Positions 8,517 to 18,016 of a stretch of DNA of 64,000 nucleotides are shown here, one piece after another. Made by a program: the position numbers and the translations under genes. Source of the stretch: Achromobacter pestifer (GTDB lineage: Bacteria > Pseudomonadota > Gammaproteobacteria > Burkholderiales > Burkholderiaceae_B). Each line of letters starts with the position of its first letter. The first letter of the stretch is position 1. Below the pieces are notes generated by a model. The model was given only the letters and a program-made list of their open reading frames with translations. It did no database searches and was not told the origin of the DNA. The DNA is taken from contig NZ_CP053985.1 of the NCBI RefSeq assembly GCF_013267355.1, positions 4,836,001 through 4,900,000 on the forward strand. Direction: 5' to 3'.

Positions 8517-9902
8517 CTACAGCCAGACTGACTCCGGCGTGTCGATCAGTCCCGCCAATTTGGTCAAGACAAATCGCATGCGCTCGCGCGTGGACGCCAT
8601 CAGCGTGATGCGGACATGTTGCCGGCCTTCGTCATCCCGATTGACGGCGAAGGAATCTCCTCCAGCGATCAACAGCCGGTGACTGCGCGCCAGGGCCGAA
8701 AAGTGTTCGCCGCTGGACCACCGCGGCGGCAGTTTCAGCCAGATATGAAACGCCGTCGGCTGAGACAAGAACTCGTGCTGGCCGAGTATCTCGCGCGCCA
8801 TGGCTTGTCGGTGGCGTGCTTCCTCTTTTTGCTTGCCGGCCATGATTGCCGCAGTGCCATTGCCAATGAGCGTGGTGGCAATCTGCGCGGCCAATGGCGA
8901 GACCATCCAGATGCTGGTCCGCACATTGCTTGTCATCCGCGGCAGCCATTCCGGCGGGCAGTGCATGTAGCCCAGCCGGATGGTCGATGCGACGGATTTC
9001 GACAGGCTGGTCAGATATACCGTGCGTTCCGGCGCGAATGTGGCCAAGGGTGGAACGGAGGAGGGGGCCAGGAAGCCATACAGATCGTCATCGAGCAAAG
9101 CGATGTCGAAGTCCCGGGCAATCTGCGCAATTTCCTTGCGCCGCCCGACGGACATGATCGCCGTGGTCGGGTTCTGACAGGTGGCGATGCAGATCACCAA
9201 GGCAGGACGTTCCCGCTGGCATAGCTCGCGCAAGTGGTCAGGGCGCATTCCTTCGGCATCCATGTGCACGCCGGCTATGCGCCTGCCCAGGCTCTGGATG
9301 ACCGAGGCCACGCCGGGATAGCAAAGCGATTCGCATAGGACCAGGTCGCCGGGGTTGCTGAGAGCATTCACCGCGACCCACAAACCGTGCTGGGCGCCTG
9401 CGGTGAGGACGACCTGCTCCGCGTTGGCGGGGACGCCTCCCAACTCCATCCAGGTTGCGCCCGCCTGGCGATGCAGCAGGTGGCCGCCGTCAGGCGTGTA
9501 GTCCAGCATGTCCGTCAGGATTTGCGAACGCGCCAGTTCGCCCAGAGTGGCGCGCACATAGGGTTCCTGTATTTCCAGATTCGGTTTGACGATGGACAGA
9601 TCGATGACGTCGCTCGTCGCGACAGGAACCGGGACGTCCGCCGCGGCCGGCTCGGCTGGAACCGGCGCGCCCAGCACGAACGTTCCCCGCCCGACCTCAC
9701 CTTCGACCAGGCCGCGCCTTTGCGCGAGCTCATAGGCGCGATTGACCGTGCCAGGAGTCACTCCGACCGTGGCGGCAAGCTCCTTCAAAGTGGGCAAGCG
9801 CGTCCCGGGCAACAGGCGTTCCGCGCGGATATCGCTTTCGAGCGCGTCGGCGATCCGTGCATAGATCGCGCCTTCATATTTATCAAGGTCGGGTGACCAC
9901 AT
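8517..9902 (-). CDS. MocR-type regulator (GntR winged helix fused to aminotransferase-like PLP domain)
   Basis: 461-residue PLP-dependent regulator. The ATG at 9902 has an AAGGAG ribosome site and starts at MWSPDLDKYEGAIYARIADAL; an extension of 33 codons upstream is unlikely. The winged helix covers about residues 20-80 (LPTLKELAATVGVTPGTVNRAYELAQRRGL). The aminotransferase fold carries the PLP lysine in SLSKSVASTIRLGY and the preceding LLDDDLYGFL aspartate. It is divergent from the glyA remnant and benE, with a 12-bp inverted repeat in the gap. MocR proteins commonly sense PLP or amino compounds; here the controlled gene is a transporter, so the effector is uncertain. Confidence 0.9.
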   Translation of the reverse strand: MWSPDLDKYEGAIYARIADALESDIRAERLLPGTRLPTLKELAATVGVTPGTVNRAYELAQRRGLVEGEVGRGTFVLGAPVPAEPAAADVPVPVATSDVIDLSIVKPNLEIQEPYVRATLGELARSQILTDMLDYTPDGGHLLHRQAGATWMELGGVPANAEQVVLTAGAQHGLWVAVNALSNPGDLVLCESLCYPGVASVIQSLGRRIAGVHMDAEGMRPDHLRELCQRERPALVICIATCQNPTTAIMSVGRRKEIAQIARDFDIALLDDDLYGFLAPSSVPPLATFAPERTVYLTSLSKSVASTIRLGYMHCPPEWLPRMTSNVRTSIWMVSPLAAQIATTLIGNGTAAIMAGKQKEEARHRQAMAREILGQHEFLSQPTAFHIWLKLPPRWSSGEHFSALARSHRLLIAGGDSFAVNRDDEGRQHVRITLMASTRERMRFVLTKLAGLIDTPESVWL

Positions 9903-10032
9903 AGGGCGCGTATCTCCTTGCACCGATGCAATGTTGGCTAACGGCCAGTTTAGTTGATCTTCTTCCGTGCATTGCTCCGGGCCAGCGCTTCCGGGGGCCA
10001 TCGGCTTGGACTTCGGTCGATGCCATACCTAT

Positions 10033-10131
10033 CATATTGAATCGGTGTAATTGATTCATTTTAAGTCAAAATACATTGACGTAATTTATTTGAATAGTTA
10101 GATTGATTGCGAAGTTGATCGATTCAATATG
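10033..10131. promoter_or_regulatory. 12-bp inverted repeat between the MocR gene and benE
   Basis: catattgaatcg at 10033-10044 and its exact reverse complement cgattcaatatg at 10120-10131, separated by 75 bp of very AT-rich DNA (about 8 turns centre to centre). Candidate paired operator of the MocR regulator and site of both divergent promoters. Confidence 0.55.
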
Positions 10132-10154
10132 TCTAATGCAGCTAAGGAGATGCC

Positions 10155-10295
10155 ATGTTCGATGCTCGACAGGGGGCGCTGGAGAAAGAGGATCCTGCGA
10201 TGCGGGATGTGATCAGGCGGGAGTGCTGCCGCCAGGAAGAGCACATCGAACCGATAGCGTCGGCAAATCACACCTTGCCCCGAGGTATCCAATGA
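10155..10295 (+). pseudogene. 5' remnant of a serine hydroxymethyltransferase gene (glyA'), 46 codons
   Basis: Short reading frame with a very good ribosome site (TAAGGAGATGCC before the ATG). Its last 21 residues, RQEEHIEPIASANHTLPRGI and Q, match the N-terminus of GlyA (E. coli has [20 protein letters not shown] and Q), and the upstream residues align at the right distance from the start. The frame ends in TGA exactly overlapping the ATG of benE (ATGA). The rest of glyA is absent. It may be a deletion scar or a retained coupled leader peptide. Homology is judged by eye but is strong. Confidence 0.75.
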
Positions 10296-11509
10296 TGCGA
10301 ACCCTCCGTCAATGGCGCCAGGATGCATCGCTGTCCGCACTGGTGGCGGGCTTCCTGGCAGTACTGATTTCCTATGCCGGGCCTCTGGTGGTGGTGTTTC
10401 AGGCAGCCAGCCAGGCACATCTTTCGACGGCGCAGACATCCTCCTGGATCTGGGCGATTTCGATAGGCAGCGGCGTCTCCGGCTTAATCTTGAGCTGGCG
10501 CCTGCGTGTGCCGATCATCACCGCGTGGTCTACACCCGGCGCGGCCCTGTTGGTCGGCATGTTGCCCGGGATTCCCTGGTCCGAAGCGGTCGGAGCATAT
10601 CTGCTGAGTGCATTGCTCGTTACGCTGATCGGCGTGTCAGGCGTCTTCGACCGATTCATCGAGCGAATTCCCAAGGGTATTGCGGCAGCCATGCTGGCTG
10701 GCATCCTGCTGCATTTCGGCATGCAGGTATTCGCTTCGATCAAGGTCGATCCGCTGCTTGTGCTGGCAATGATCCTGACCTTTCTGATCGTCAAGCGCAT
10801 CTGGCCGCGTTACGCGATTGCGGCGGTCATGGCAGTGGGCATCGCGATTGCGATGGCGTCAGGGAATACACACTTGTCGCAATTGCGGTTCACACCCGTA
10901 GTGCCCGAGTTCGTGGCGCCCGCATGGTCGTGGCATGCGTTGTTGAGCCTGGGCCTGCCGCTGGCCCTGGTCACGCTCACAGGGCAGTATGTTCCGGGCA
11001 TGGCGGTGTTGCGCGCTTCTGGCTATCGAGTGCCGGCGAGCGGGATCATCAGCGTGACAGGATTCACTTCGCTGCTGTTGGCGCCTTTCGGTTCGCACGG
11101 GGTCAATCTGGCGGCGATTACGGCGGCGATCTGCACCGGCAAGGAAGCGCATGAGGATGCCGGGCGCCGCTACATCGCCGGCATCGCATGCGGCCTGCTC
11201 TATATCGGCATTGGAATTTTTGGCGGAACGTTGGCGCTGCTGTTCCAGGCTCTGCCCGCGGAACTCATCGCGGCGCTGGCGGGCCTGGCGTTGCTGGGCG
11301 CCATCGCTACCGGTCTGGTAGGCCTGGCCCAGGACGAAAAGCACCGCGACGCGAGCGTGATCACTTTCCTGGCGACGGCATCCGGAATGAGCTTTCTCGG
11401 GCTGGGATCCGCATTCTGGGGCTTGGTCATCGGCGGCGTTTCGTACCTCGTGCTGCACCGGCCGTGGCAAATACGTGGTTCGCGTCAGTCCGCGATGGAT
11501 CAGGCCTGA
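10292..11509 (+). CDS. benE: Benzoate/H+ symporter family transporter (BenE)
   Basis: Polytopic inner-membrane protein of 405 residues with 11-12 hydrophobic segments, matching the BenE family of benzoate:proton symporters (ITAWSTPGAALL, FGSHGVNLAAITAAICTG and HEDAGRRYIAGI are family marks). Start at 10292 overlaps the stop of the glyA remnant; ATG at 10295 is possible but would lose the overlap. No benABCD or catechol genes are in the window, so the substrate may not be benzoate. Probably controlled by the divergent MocR protein. Tail-to-tail overlap of 10 bp with apbE. Confidence 0.88.
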   Translation: MMRTLRQWRQDASLSALVAGFLAVLISYAGPLVVVFQAASQAHLSTAQTSSWIWAISIGSGVSGLILSWRLRVPIITAWSTPGAALLVGMLPGIPWSEAVGAYLLSALLVTLIGVSGVFDRFIERIPKGIAAAMLAGILLHFGMQVFASIKVDPLLVLAMILTFLIVKRIWPRYAIAAVMAVGIAIAMASGNTHLSQLRFTPVVPEFVAPAWSWHALLSLGLPLALVTLTGQYVPGMAVLRASGYRVPASGIISVTGFTSLLLAPFGSHGVNLAAITAAICTGKEAHEDAGRRYIAGIACGLLYIGIGIFGGTLALLFQALPAELIAALAGLALLGAIATGLVGLAQDEKHRDASVITFLATASGMSFLGLGSAFWGLVIGGVSYLVLHRPWQIRGSRQSAMDQA

Positions 11510-12498
11510 CCCTGTTGCGACACCAAGCGCCCATCCGCCAGCACAAACCACGCGCGCAGCCCCAGTTCCCGCACCACCGCCTGGGTCGCCTCCAGCGGCA
11601 TGTGCGAGAAAGCCGTGGACAGCGCGTCGGCCATGGTGGCGGACGGCGCCATGACGGACACGCTCAGGTACCGCGGCCGTGCGAGCCCGGTGCGCGGATC
11701 GAACAGATGCGTGTACCGGCCCGCGGGGTCTAGGGCGGTGCCATAGCCGCCGGAAGTCGCCAGGGCCTGGTTCGTCATGCTGGCGCTGGCGAGCAGGCGC
11801 GTCGGGTCTTGCGGGTCGGCGATGCCGACCTTCCAGGGCTGGGGCGCGCTCCGGCTGTCCAGCCCTTGTATTTCACCCATGTCCACCAGTGCGCGTTCCA
11901 GGCCGCCGCGCTTGAGCAGGTCGGTGATGCGGTCGGTGATGTAGCCCTGGGCGATGCCGTTGAGCGTGATGCCCATGCCGGGGCGCAGCAGTTCGATGCG
12001 GCTGCCGTCCAGCTTCACGTCTACATGGGACACGCGCGACAGCGCTTGCGCGATGGCCTGCGGCGGCGGACCGTCAGCGGCAGCGCCGGCCTGCGAGAAG
12101 TGCTCGGCATACAGCTGCCACAAGGGCTGCACGGTGGGATCGAACATGCCCGAGGTCAGCTCGCTGTAGCGGCGGCTTTCGCTCAGGAGCCGCAGCAGGT
12201 CGGCCGGCGGATGGTCCAGGAAGCCCTGGCGATTCAAGATCGAGAGGGCGCTGTCGTCGCGATACAGGCTGAAGATGGCTTCCAGCCGCCGCAGTTCCTG
12301 CAAGGACTGGGCGATCAGGCGCTGGGCCGCGCCGGTGTCGGGGTGGTAGATGCGCAGCTCGGCGTCGGCCCCCAGCGCCGTGCCTTGCCAGGTGGTGGGC
12401 GCGATCGAGGCGGCGGCGCGGCGCGCGGCGGCGGGAGCGAGCGCGAGCGCGCTGGCAGCGGCGGCGATGCCGATGAAACGGCGGCGGGTAGGGTTCAT
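11500..12498 (-). CDS. nosX: FAD:protein FMN transferase, ApbE/NosX type
   Basis: Periplasmic flavin transferase that covalently attaches FMN to threonine in partner proteins; in nos clusters the target is NosR. 332 residues beginning with a Tat-like signal (NPTRRRFIGIAAAASALALAP). Conserved ApbE motifs are LEAIFSLYRDDSALSILNR, DPTVQPLW, GIAQGYITDRI and LVDMGEIQ. The ATG at 12498 is chosen because upstream codons are the antisense of nosL. It is the last gene of the leftward nos operon, 25 bp after nosL. Confidence 0.9.
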   Translation of the reverse strand: MNPTRRRFIGIAAAASALALAPAAARRAAASIAPTTWQGTALGADAELRIYHPDTGAAQRLIAQSLQELRRLEAIFSLYRDDSALSILNRQGFLDHPPADLLRLLSESRRYSELTSGMFDPTVQPLWQLYAEHFSQAGAAADGPPPQAIAQALSRVSHVDVKLDGSRIELLRPGMGITLNGIAQGYITDRITDLLKRGGLERALVDMGEIQGLDSRSAPQPWKVGIADPQDPTRLLASASMTNQALATSGGYGTALDPAGRYTHLFDPRTGLARPRYLSVSVMAPSATMADALSTAFSHMPLEATQAVVRELGLRAWFVLADGRLVSQQGQA

Positions 12499-12523
12499 GG
12501 CGATAGGCCTGTAGAGGCGCGGA

Positions 12524-13024
12524 CTATTGGGCGAAGACATAGCTTTCCGGCACATCGGCGAAGGTGACGACGCGGCCGCCGTGGGTGTCGGCGAAAGCCT
12601 GCGCATGGTCGCGGCGGGAGAAGGGGATCGCGTCTTCGGCGCCCATGCCGCCGATGTAGCGGCCTTCGATGACGTAGTACGCCTGCCGCGCGTCGGTCCA
12701 GGCGGACGGGTCCGGCGCGCCGCCGGCGATGGCGGTAGATATGTCGTTGACGTAGATGGCGCTGACGCCCTTGGGCTCTTCGGGCAGCAGGGTGTAGGCA
12801 AAGACCTGCTTGATCGAGGAGAACCAAACCGGCGCCGCCTGTCCCTTGAGGAATATCTGTCCCTTGGGGCCGTTGTGCTCGTTGAGCGCCATGCCGCAGT
12901 AATGGCCGACAGACTCCGCCGTCACGGCCTGGGGCGGGGGCGCGGATTCGGGCGCGGCGCCGCTGCCGCAGCCCGCGGCCAGCAGCAAGGTGGAGGCGGC
13001 CAGGAGGAGTCGCAGGCGTTTCAT
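12524..13024 (-). CDS. nosL: NosL copper-binding lipoprotein
   Basis: Outer-membrane lipoprotein that delivers Cu(I) for assembly of NosZ. 166 residues, lipobox LLAAGCG near residue 19, and the copper region HYCGMALNEHNGPKGQIFLKG. The ATG overlaps the stop of nosY by 4 bp (ATGA), so translation is coupled. Confidence 0.93.
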   Translation of the reverse strand: MKRLRLLLAASTLLLAAGCGSGAAPESAPPPQAVTAESVGHYCGMALNEHNGPKGQIFLKGQAAPVWFSSIKQVFAYTLLPEEPKGVSAIYVNDISTAIAGGAPDPSAWTDARQAYYVIEGRYIGGMGAEDAIPFSRRDHAQAFADTHGGRVVTFADVPESYVFAQ

Positions 13025-13851
13025 AGTGGCTTGTTCCTGAAAGCCGCGGTCGCCAGCAGGAACGGCACGGCGATCCACAGCAGCAGCGCCGCGATCAGCG
13101 CGGCGATGGGCAGGCTGGCCTGGTCGCTCACGCCCGCCATGCCTGCATACAGCGAAATGTTCTCGAAGCCCGTCAGGTTGAGCAGGCGATAGACGTCGGA
13201 CGGGTTGAGCAGCAGCAACGCATTGAGCAGGCCGGGGCTGACGTGGCGGCCCTGGTCGGCCGCCAGCACGCCCAGCAGCGCCATGTCGTAGATCACCACG
13301 AAGAACAGCCAGACGCCGACGGCGATGCCGGCCGCGGTGGCGCGCTCGCGCACCAGCGAGCTGATCAGGTAGCCCATGGCGAGAAAACTGGCGCCCAGCA
13401 GCACGCTGGCGCCGATCAAGAGGGCGAATGGCTGCCAGGCGCTGATGTCCAGGCCGCCATAGGCCCATTGCAGCGCCAGCCCCGCGGAACCATAGCCCGC
13501 GCCCGTGGCCAGCGCCAGGATGGCCAGGTGGCCGATGAACTTGCCGATCAGCACCTGCCCGCGCGAAACCGGATAGCTGAGCAGCAGCGCCATGGTGCCC
13601 CGGTCGACTTCGCCGACCACGGCGTCATAGGCCAGCAGCATGGCGATGAGCGGCACCAGGAAAATGGACAGACTGGACAGGCTGACCACCGTGACGGTCA
13701 GCGGTTCGGCCTTGACCGTGCCCGTGGGCGAGCTGCCCAAAAGGCCCAGCGCCAACGCCAGCGCGGCCAGCAGCAGGGCGGTCGCCAGCACCCAGCGGTT
13801 GCGCAGACCGTCGCGGATTTCCTTGCCGATGATGGTGCATACCGCGTTCAT
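13021..13851 (-). CDS. nosY: NosY ABC transporter permease
   Basis: 276-residue inner-membrane permease with six hydrophobic segments, forming a transporter with NosF and passing sulfur or copper-cluster components towards NosD and NosZ maturation. N-terminus MNAVCTIIGKEIRDGLRNRWV is typical of the family, as is DRGTMALLLSYPVSRGQVLIGKF. Overlaps nosF and nosL by 4 bp each. Confidence 0.92.
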   Translation of the reverse strand: MNAVCTIIGKEIRDGLRNRWVLATALLLAALALALGLLGSSPTGTVKAEPLTVTVVSLSSLSIFLVPLIAMLLAYDAVVGEVDRGTMALLLSYPVSRGQVLIGKFIGHLAILALATGAGYGSAGLALQWAYGGLDISAWQPFALLIGASVLLGASFLAMGYLISSLVRERATAAGIAVGVWLFFVVIYDMALLGVLAADQGRHVSPGLLNALLLLNPSDVYRLLNLTGFENISLYAGMAGVSDQASLPIAALIAALLLWIAVPFLLATAAFRNKPL

Positions 13852-14750
13852 ACGTCTTCCCGTTCAAGCAGATGTGCGTAGATGTCGTCCAGGCCCGGGA
13901 CCTGGATGTCGAGGTCGGCGATGGCCGAGGACAGCGTGCCGATGCTGCGGATCGCTTCGACTTTGCCGCTCTCGGGGCAGGCCAGTTCAAAGCGTCCGGC
14001 GTCGATGCGGCGCCAGTCGCCGCCGGGGGGCGGCGCGCCGGCGTCGGCCAAGGTCAGGCGGATGCGGATGGGCAGGCCGGTGGAGCGCCGCAGCGCCGAC
14101 ATTGCGCCGTCGGCGATCTTTTTCCCGGCCTTCATCACGACGATGCGGTCCGCGTGGCCAGCCAGTTCGGACAGGGCGTGCGTGCTCAGCAGTATCGTGG
14201 CGCCGGCCGCGCGCAGTTCATGGACGATGTCGTAGAACATCAGGCGCGAGGCAGGGTCCAGGCCGGTGGTGGGTTCGTCGAACAGCAGCACGCGGGGCTG
14301 GCCCAGCAGCGCCTGGGCCAGCGCCAGGCGCTGCCGCATGCCCTTGGAGTAGCCGCCCACGCGGCGGCGCGCGGCGCCGGCGATGCCGACCTTCTCCAGC
14401 AGCGCGGCGTTGCCCGACAGCGGCTGGCGCTTGAGCCTGGCGTAGAACGCCAGGGTTTCCTCGCCGGTCATCGACGGATGCAGCGCCACGGTTTCGGGCA
14501 GATAGCCGATCCGGCCGCGCAGGCGTGCCGCGGCCGGGCTATGGGCATCCTGGCCGAAGATCGTGACGCGGCCGCGGGTGGGGCGTATCAGACCGAGGAT
14601 GAGCTTGATCATCGTGCTCTTGCCGGCGCCGTTGTGTCCGGCGAGCGCGACGCATTCGCCCTCGCGCAGTTGCAGGTCCAGGCCGTCGATGGCCTGGTGC
14701 GCGCCATAGTGCTTGCTGGCGCCGGTCAGCGCCACCAGGTCGGTGCTCAT
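13848..14750 (-). CDS. nosF: NosF ABC transporter ATP-binding protein
   Basis: 300-residue ATPase with Walker A GHNGAGKST, signature YSKGMRQRLALAQAL, Walker B VLLFDEPTTGLDP and switch histidine STHALSE. Powers NosY in CuZ cluster assembly. The ATG at 14750 is the first residue of MSTDLVALTGASKHYG; a longer frame upstream runs through nosD in another frame and is rejected. Four-base overlaps on both sides. Confidence 0.93.
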   Translation of the reverse strand: MSTDLVALTGASKHYGAHQAIDGLDLQLREGECVALAGHNGAGKSTMIKLILGLIRPTRGRVTIFGQDAHSPAAARLRGRIGYLPETVALHPSMTGEETLAFYARLKRQPLSGNAALLEKVGIAGAARRRVGGYSKGMRQRLALAQALLGQPRVLLFDEPTTGLDPASRLMFYDIVHELRAAGATILLSTHALSELAGHADRIVVMKAGKKIADGAMSALRRSTGLPIRIRLTLADAGAPPPGGDWRRIDAGRFELACPESGKVEAIRSIGTLSSAIADLDIQVPGLDDIYAHLLEREDV

Positions 14751-16042
14751 GGTGATTCCTTGGTGCTTGCGGTGGGCGGAGGCTGCATGAGCGGGGCGCT
14801 GTCGATCACGCCGCCAGGCAGGATGGCGGGAAACTGCGACTGCGCCCAGCGCACGATGGAAATCGACGGACTGTTCAGCAGGATGCGGGCCGCCGGCGCG
14901 CGCCACAGCAGCTGGTCGACCACGTCGTTGGGCCGGTACGCGGTGTCGGCGATGCCGTCGCCGTCCAGGTCGAAAGCGGTGTTGTCGCTCCAGTAGTTGC
15001 CGCGGCCGTCGACCGACCAGTCCAGCGTCCGGGTGCCCACGTACTTGACCTGGTTGCGGTTGTTGACGAAGGCGTTGCCGGAGATCTGGTTGCCTTCCGA
15101 CCCGGCGGTGAAATGCACGCCGATGTCGCAGTTGGAAAAATGGTTGTCCAGGAAGGTGTTGCGGTTGGCGTTGTAGATGAACACGCATTTCCCGGCGCGG
15201 TCCACCGTGTTGTTGGCAATGGTGGAATGGTTGGCGTAGTTCAGCATCAGGCCCTGCTCATGGCTGTCGAGCGCGACGTTGTCGCGCACCACCAGCCGGT
15301 GCGAATACATGATGGCGTAGGCGATGTCGGTGCCGGTCGAAACGTTGCCGCTGATCTCGCTGTCGTTGGTGTACATGTAGTGCACCGCGTAGCGCAGGTC
15401 GTGGAAGCGGTTGCCGCTGAACGTGTTGAGCTTGCTGGTGTTGACGAAGATGCCGTCGCGGCCGGCGGATATGTCGTTGTCCAGCACGCGCGTGCCAGGG
15501 GTGTTCCAGAGCGTCACGCCGTTGCCTCTTTCGGCGACGCGCAGCTCCTTGTTGCCCACGATGCGGTTGCCGCGGACGGTCGCGTCCGCGGGCCCCCAGA
15601 CGTGCACGCCCACAAGGTTGTCCAGAATGTCGTTGCGCTCCACCAGCGCGCGGTGCGCCTCGCGGTCCAGGAAAATGCCTGCATCCATGTCGGACAGGCT
15701 CAAGCCGGAGCGCGTGACGGTCAGATTGCGCAGGGAGACGTCGGCCGCCTGGATCCAGAGGGTGCGTCCCTGGCGCGTGCCGGCGATGACGGCGGAGCGG
15801 TCCGGCGGGCCTTCCAGCGTCAGCGGTTTGTCGATGACGATGCCGCCGGCATAGGAGCCCGGCGCCAGCTTCAGGACGTCGCCAGCCTGGGCGGCGGCGA
15901 TCGCCGCCGCCAGGTCCGCGCCGGGAGCGAGCTCCAGGGTCGCCGCGGCCGCCGCGCCCGGCAGCGCCAACCCGGCAGCCGCCAGCAGCATGGCGCTGGC
16001 AGCTTTGCCTGCGCGCATCGTCAGGATTGCGGCGAGCTTCAT
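14747..16042 (-). CDS. nosD: NosD periplasmic copper-processing protein
   Basis: 431-residue secreted right-handed beta-helix protein that works with NosFY to build the CuZ centre of NosZ. Signal peptide in the first 35 residues (LLAAAGLALPGAAAAATLEL), then repeated parallel-helix rungs such as ERNDILDNLVGVHVWG and NTPGTRVLDNDISAGRDGIFV. The ATG at 16042 lies 6 bp after the nosZ stop; a second ATG eight codons in is possible. Confidence 0.93.
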   Translation of the reverse strand: MKLAAILTMRAGKAASAMLLAAAGLALPGAAAAATLELAPGADLAAAIAAAQAGDVLKLAPGSYAGGIVIDKPLTLEGPPDRSAVIAGTRQGRTLWIQAADVSLRNLTVTRSGLSLSDMDAGIFLDREAHRALVERNDILDNLVGVHVWGPADATVRGNRIVGNKELRVAERGNGVTLWNTPGTRVLDNDISAGRDGIFVNTSKLNTFSGNRFHDLRYAVHYMYTNDSEISGNVSTGTDIAYAIMYSHRLVVRDNVALDSHEQGLMLNYANHSTIANNTVDRAGKCVFIYNANRNTFLDNHFSNCDIGVHFTAGSEGNQISGNAFVNNRNQVKYVGTRTLDWSVDGRGNYWSDNTAFDLDGDGIADTAYRPNDVVDQLLWRAPAARILLNSPSISIVRWAQSQFPAILPGGVIDSAPLMQPPPTASTKESP

Positions 16043-16047
16043 AAGCG

Positions 16048-17964
16048 CTACGCGGTCTTCTTGGGATGAACGACCATCTGGCCGGACATCTCCATGTGCA
16101 GCGCGTGGCAGAACCACTGGCAGTAGTACCAGTACACGCCCGGCCGGTCCGCCGTGAAAGTGACCGAGGACGTGGCTTGAGGCCCGACTTCCATGGCGAT
16201 GCCGTGGCCTTCCAGCGTGAAGCCGTGCGTCAGGTCCTCGATCACCTCCATGTTCGTGACCACCACGGTGACCTCGTCGCCCTGGTTGACCTCGAACTTC
16301 TTGAGGCTGAACATGGGCGCGACCGCCATCATATAAACGCGCACCTTGTTGCCGTCGCGCACGACCTTGGCCGCATCGTCCAGCGAAACGCCGTCCTTCT
16401 TGGCCATCTGCCGGGCATCCTCCCACATCGGGTCGTCGCGCTTCCAGACGCTGACGGGATGGATCTTGGAACGGTGCACCAGGCACATATCGTGCGGCTC
16501 GGCGAAGCTGGGGCCGTCATGCACCAGCTTCATTTCGTCGCCGGAGATGTCGATCAACTGGTCGTTCTCGGGCTTGAGCGGGCCGACGTTGAGGAAGCGG
16601 TCCTTGGAGAACTTGTTCAGCGACACCAACCATTTGCCGTCGGCCTCGCGGGTTTCGCCCATTGTCGAATGGTTGTGGCCGGGCTGGTAGTGCACGTCCA
16701 GCTTCTGGATGATCGGGTCGACCTTCTCGCCCTTGTAGGCGCGCTTGGCCTTATCGATGTTCCACTTGACCATCTGGCTGTCGATGAACAGCGTGGTGTA
16801 GGCATTGCCGCGGCCGTCGAAGGCCGTGTGCAGCGGTCCCAGGCCCAGCTGGGGTTCGGCCACCACGCAGTCGCGCGGCTTGATCTTGTCGTCGAACAGA
16901 TCGTCCAGCGTACGCACGTCCAGCACCGTGACGGTGGGCGACAGCTTGCCGTTGAGCACCAGGTGGATGCCGTCGGGCGCGGCATTGCAGCCGTGCGGCG
17001 AGTTCGGCACCGGAATGTAGCGGGTGTACTTGGACCCGTGGCGCCCGTCGATCACCGGCACGCCGCCCATCATCTTGAAGTCGCCGTTCTTGACGGCTTC
17101 CTCGATGCGCTTGATGTTGAACACCACGACCCAGTCCTGCTCGTTGGCCGAGGCTTCCTCCACCGTGACGCCTTTCTCCGAGTTGTAGCAGGTGGAGAAC
17201 GAGTACTTGCCCTGGTAGTCGGCGTCGCCGTTGTCCAGGTTGCCGTCGACCAGCACCTGCCAGGCGACCTTCATGGTGTCGCCGTCCAGGGCGGTGTAGA
17301 TGGCGAAGAAGTTCTTCTTGGGATCATCCGTCACCTTGCCGTCGTTGGGCAGCGGGATGATGTGTTCGCCGTTGGCGAAGACATAGCCGGTACGCGGATA
17401 GCGCTGCGGCCGCAGGCCGTGCACGCCGGAGACGTTGGGCAGTTCGGTGATTTTGTCTGTCTTCATCACATCCAGGCGGATGCGGGCGACGCGGTTGTTG
17501 GCCTTGTCGTTGATGAACAGGTAGCGGCCGTCGTAGGTGCGGTCGGTGAACGAGAGGTGCGGGTGGTGGGCGTCGCCATTGATGAAGACGCCGCCCTTGT
17601 CCTTCAGGTATTCGCGGGTTTCGGGCGTGAGGCCTTCGGTCAGGATCTTGCGGCTTTCATTGGTGCGGCCCCAGCCGGTGGCGCTGCAATGGTTGAAGAC
17701 GGGAATGCGCACCAGTTCGCGCATGGAGGGCAGCCCCAGCACGCGCACTTCGCCGGATTGGCCGCTGGAGTTGAAGGCATAGTATTCGTCCAGTTCGCCG
17801 GGCGCGACGTGGCCCAGCACGCCGTTGGCGCCGCCCTTGGCGTCCTTGCCGTGGGCGGTGGAGATCTGCGCGCCTGCCACCAGGCCTGCGGCGCCCGTGA
17901 TGGCTGCGGTGCCGAGGAAGCTGCGGCGGGTGAGGCCGGCCTTGTCGGGATTCTTGTCGGACAT
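16048..17964 (-). CDS. nosZ: Nitrous oxide reductase NosZ, clade I
   Basis: Terminal enzyme of denitrification reducing N2O to N2 in the periplasm. 638 residues. Tat signal [18 protein letters not shown] marks clade I. A seven-bladed propeller domain carries CuZ histidines (for example [20 protein letters not shown]), and the C-terminal cupredoxin domain carries the CuA site ([16 protein letters not shown]). All key copper ligands I can see are intact, so the enzyme should be active. The gap to nosR is about 52 bp. Confidence 0.97.
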   Translation of the reverse strand: MSDKNPDKAGLTRRSFLGTAAITGAAGLVAGAQISTAHGKDAKGGANGVLGHVAPGELDEYYAFNSSGQSGEVRVLGLPSMRELVRIPVFNHCSATGWGRTNESRKILTEGLTPETREYLKDKGGVFINGDAHHPHLSFTDRTYDGRYLFINDKANNRVARIRLDVMKTDKITELPNVSGVHGLRPQRYPRTGYVFANGEHIIPLPNDGKVTDDPKKNFFAIYTALDGDTMKVAWQVLVDGNLDNGDADYQGKYSFSTCYNSEKGVTVEEASANEQDWVVVFNIKRIEEAVKNGDFKMMGGVPVIDGRHGSKYTRYIPVPNSPHGCNAAPDGIHLVLNGKLSPTVTVLDVRTLDDLFDDKIKPRDCVVAEPQLGLGPLHTAFDGRGNAYTTLFIDSQMVKWNIDKAKRAYKGEKVDPIIQKLDVHYQPGHNHSTMGETREADGKWLVSLNKFSKDRFLNVGPLKPENDQLIDISGDEMKLVHDGPSFAEPHDMCLVHRSKIHPVSVWKRDDPMWEDARQMAKKDGVSLDDAAKVVRDGNKVRVYMMAVAPMFSLKKFEVNQGDEVTVVVTNMEVIEDLTHGFTLEGHGIAMEVGPQATSSVTFTADRPGVYWYYCQWFCHALHMEMSGQMVVHPKKTA

Positions 17965-18016
17965 GGATAACTCCTTGGTAGGGTCGGCGCCGGGCGCCGC
18001 TGTGCGGAAAGTGGGA

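Noticed and set aside
16066..17970. Plus-strand frame of 634 codons opposite nosZ
   Set aside because: Mirror of nosZ; no domain is recognisable and nosZ is certain.
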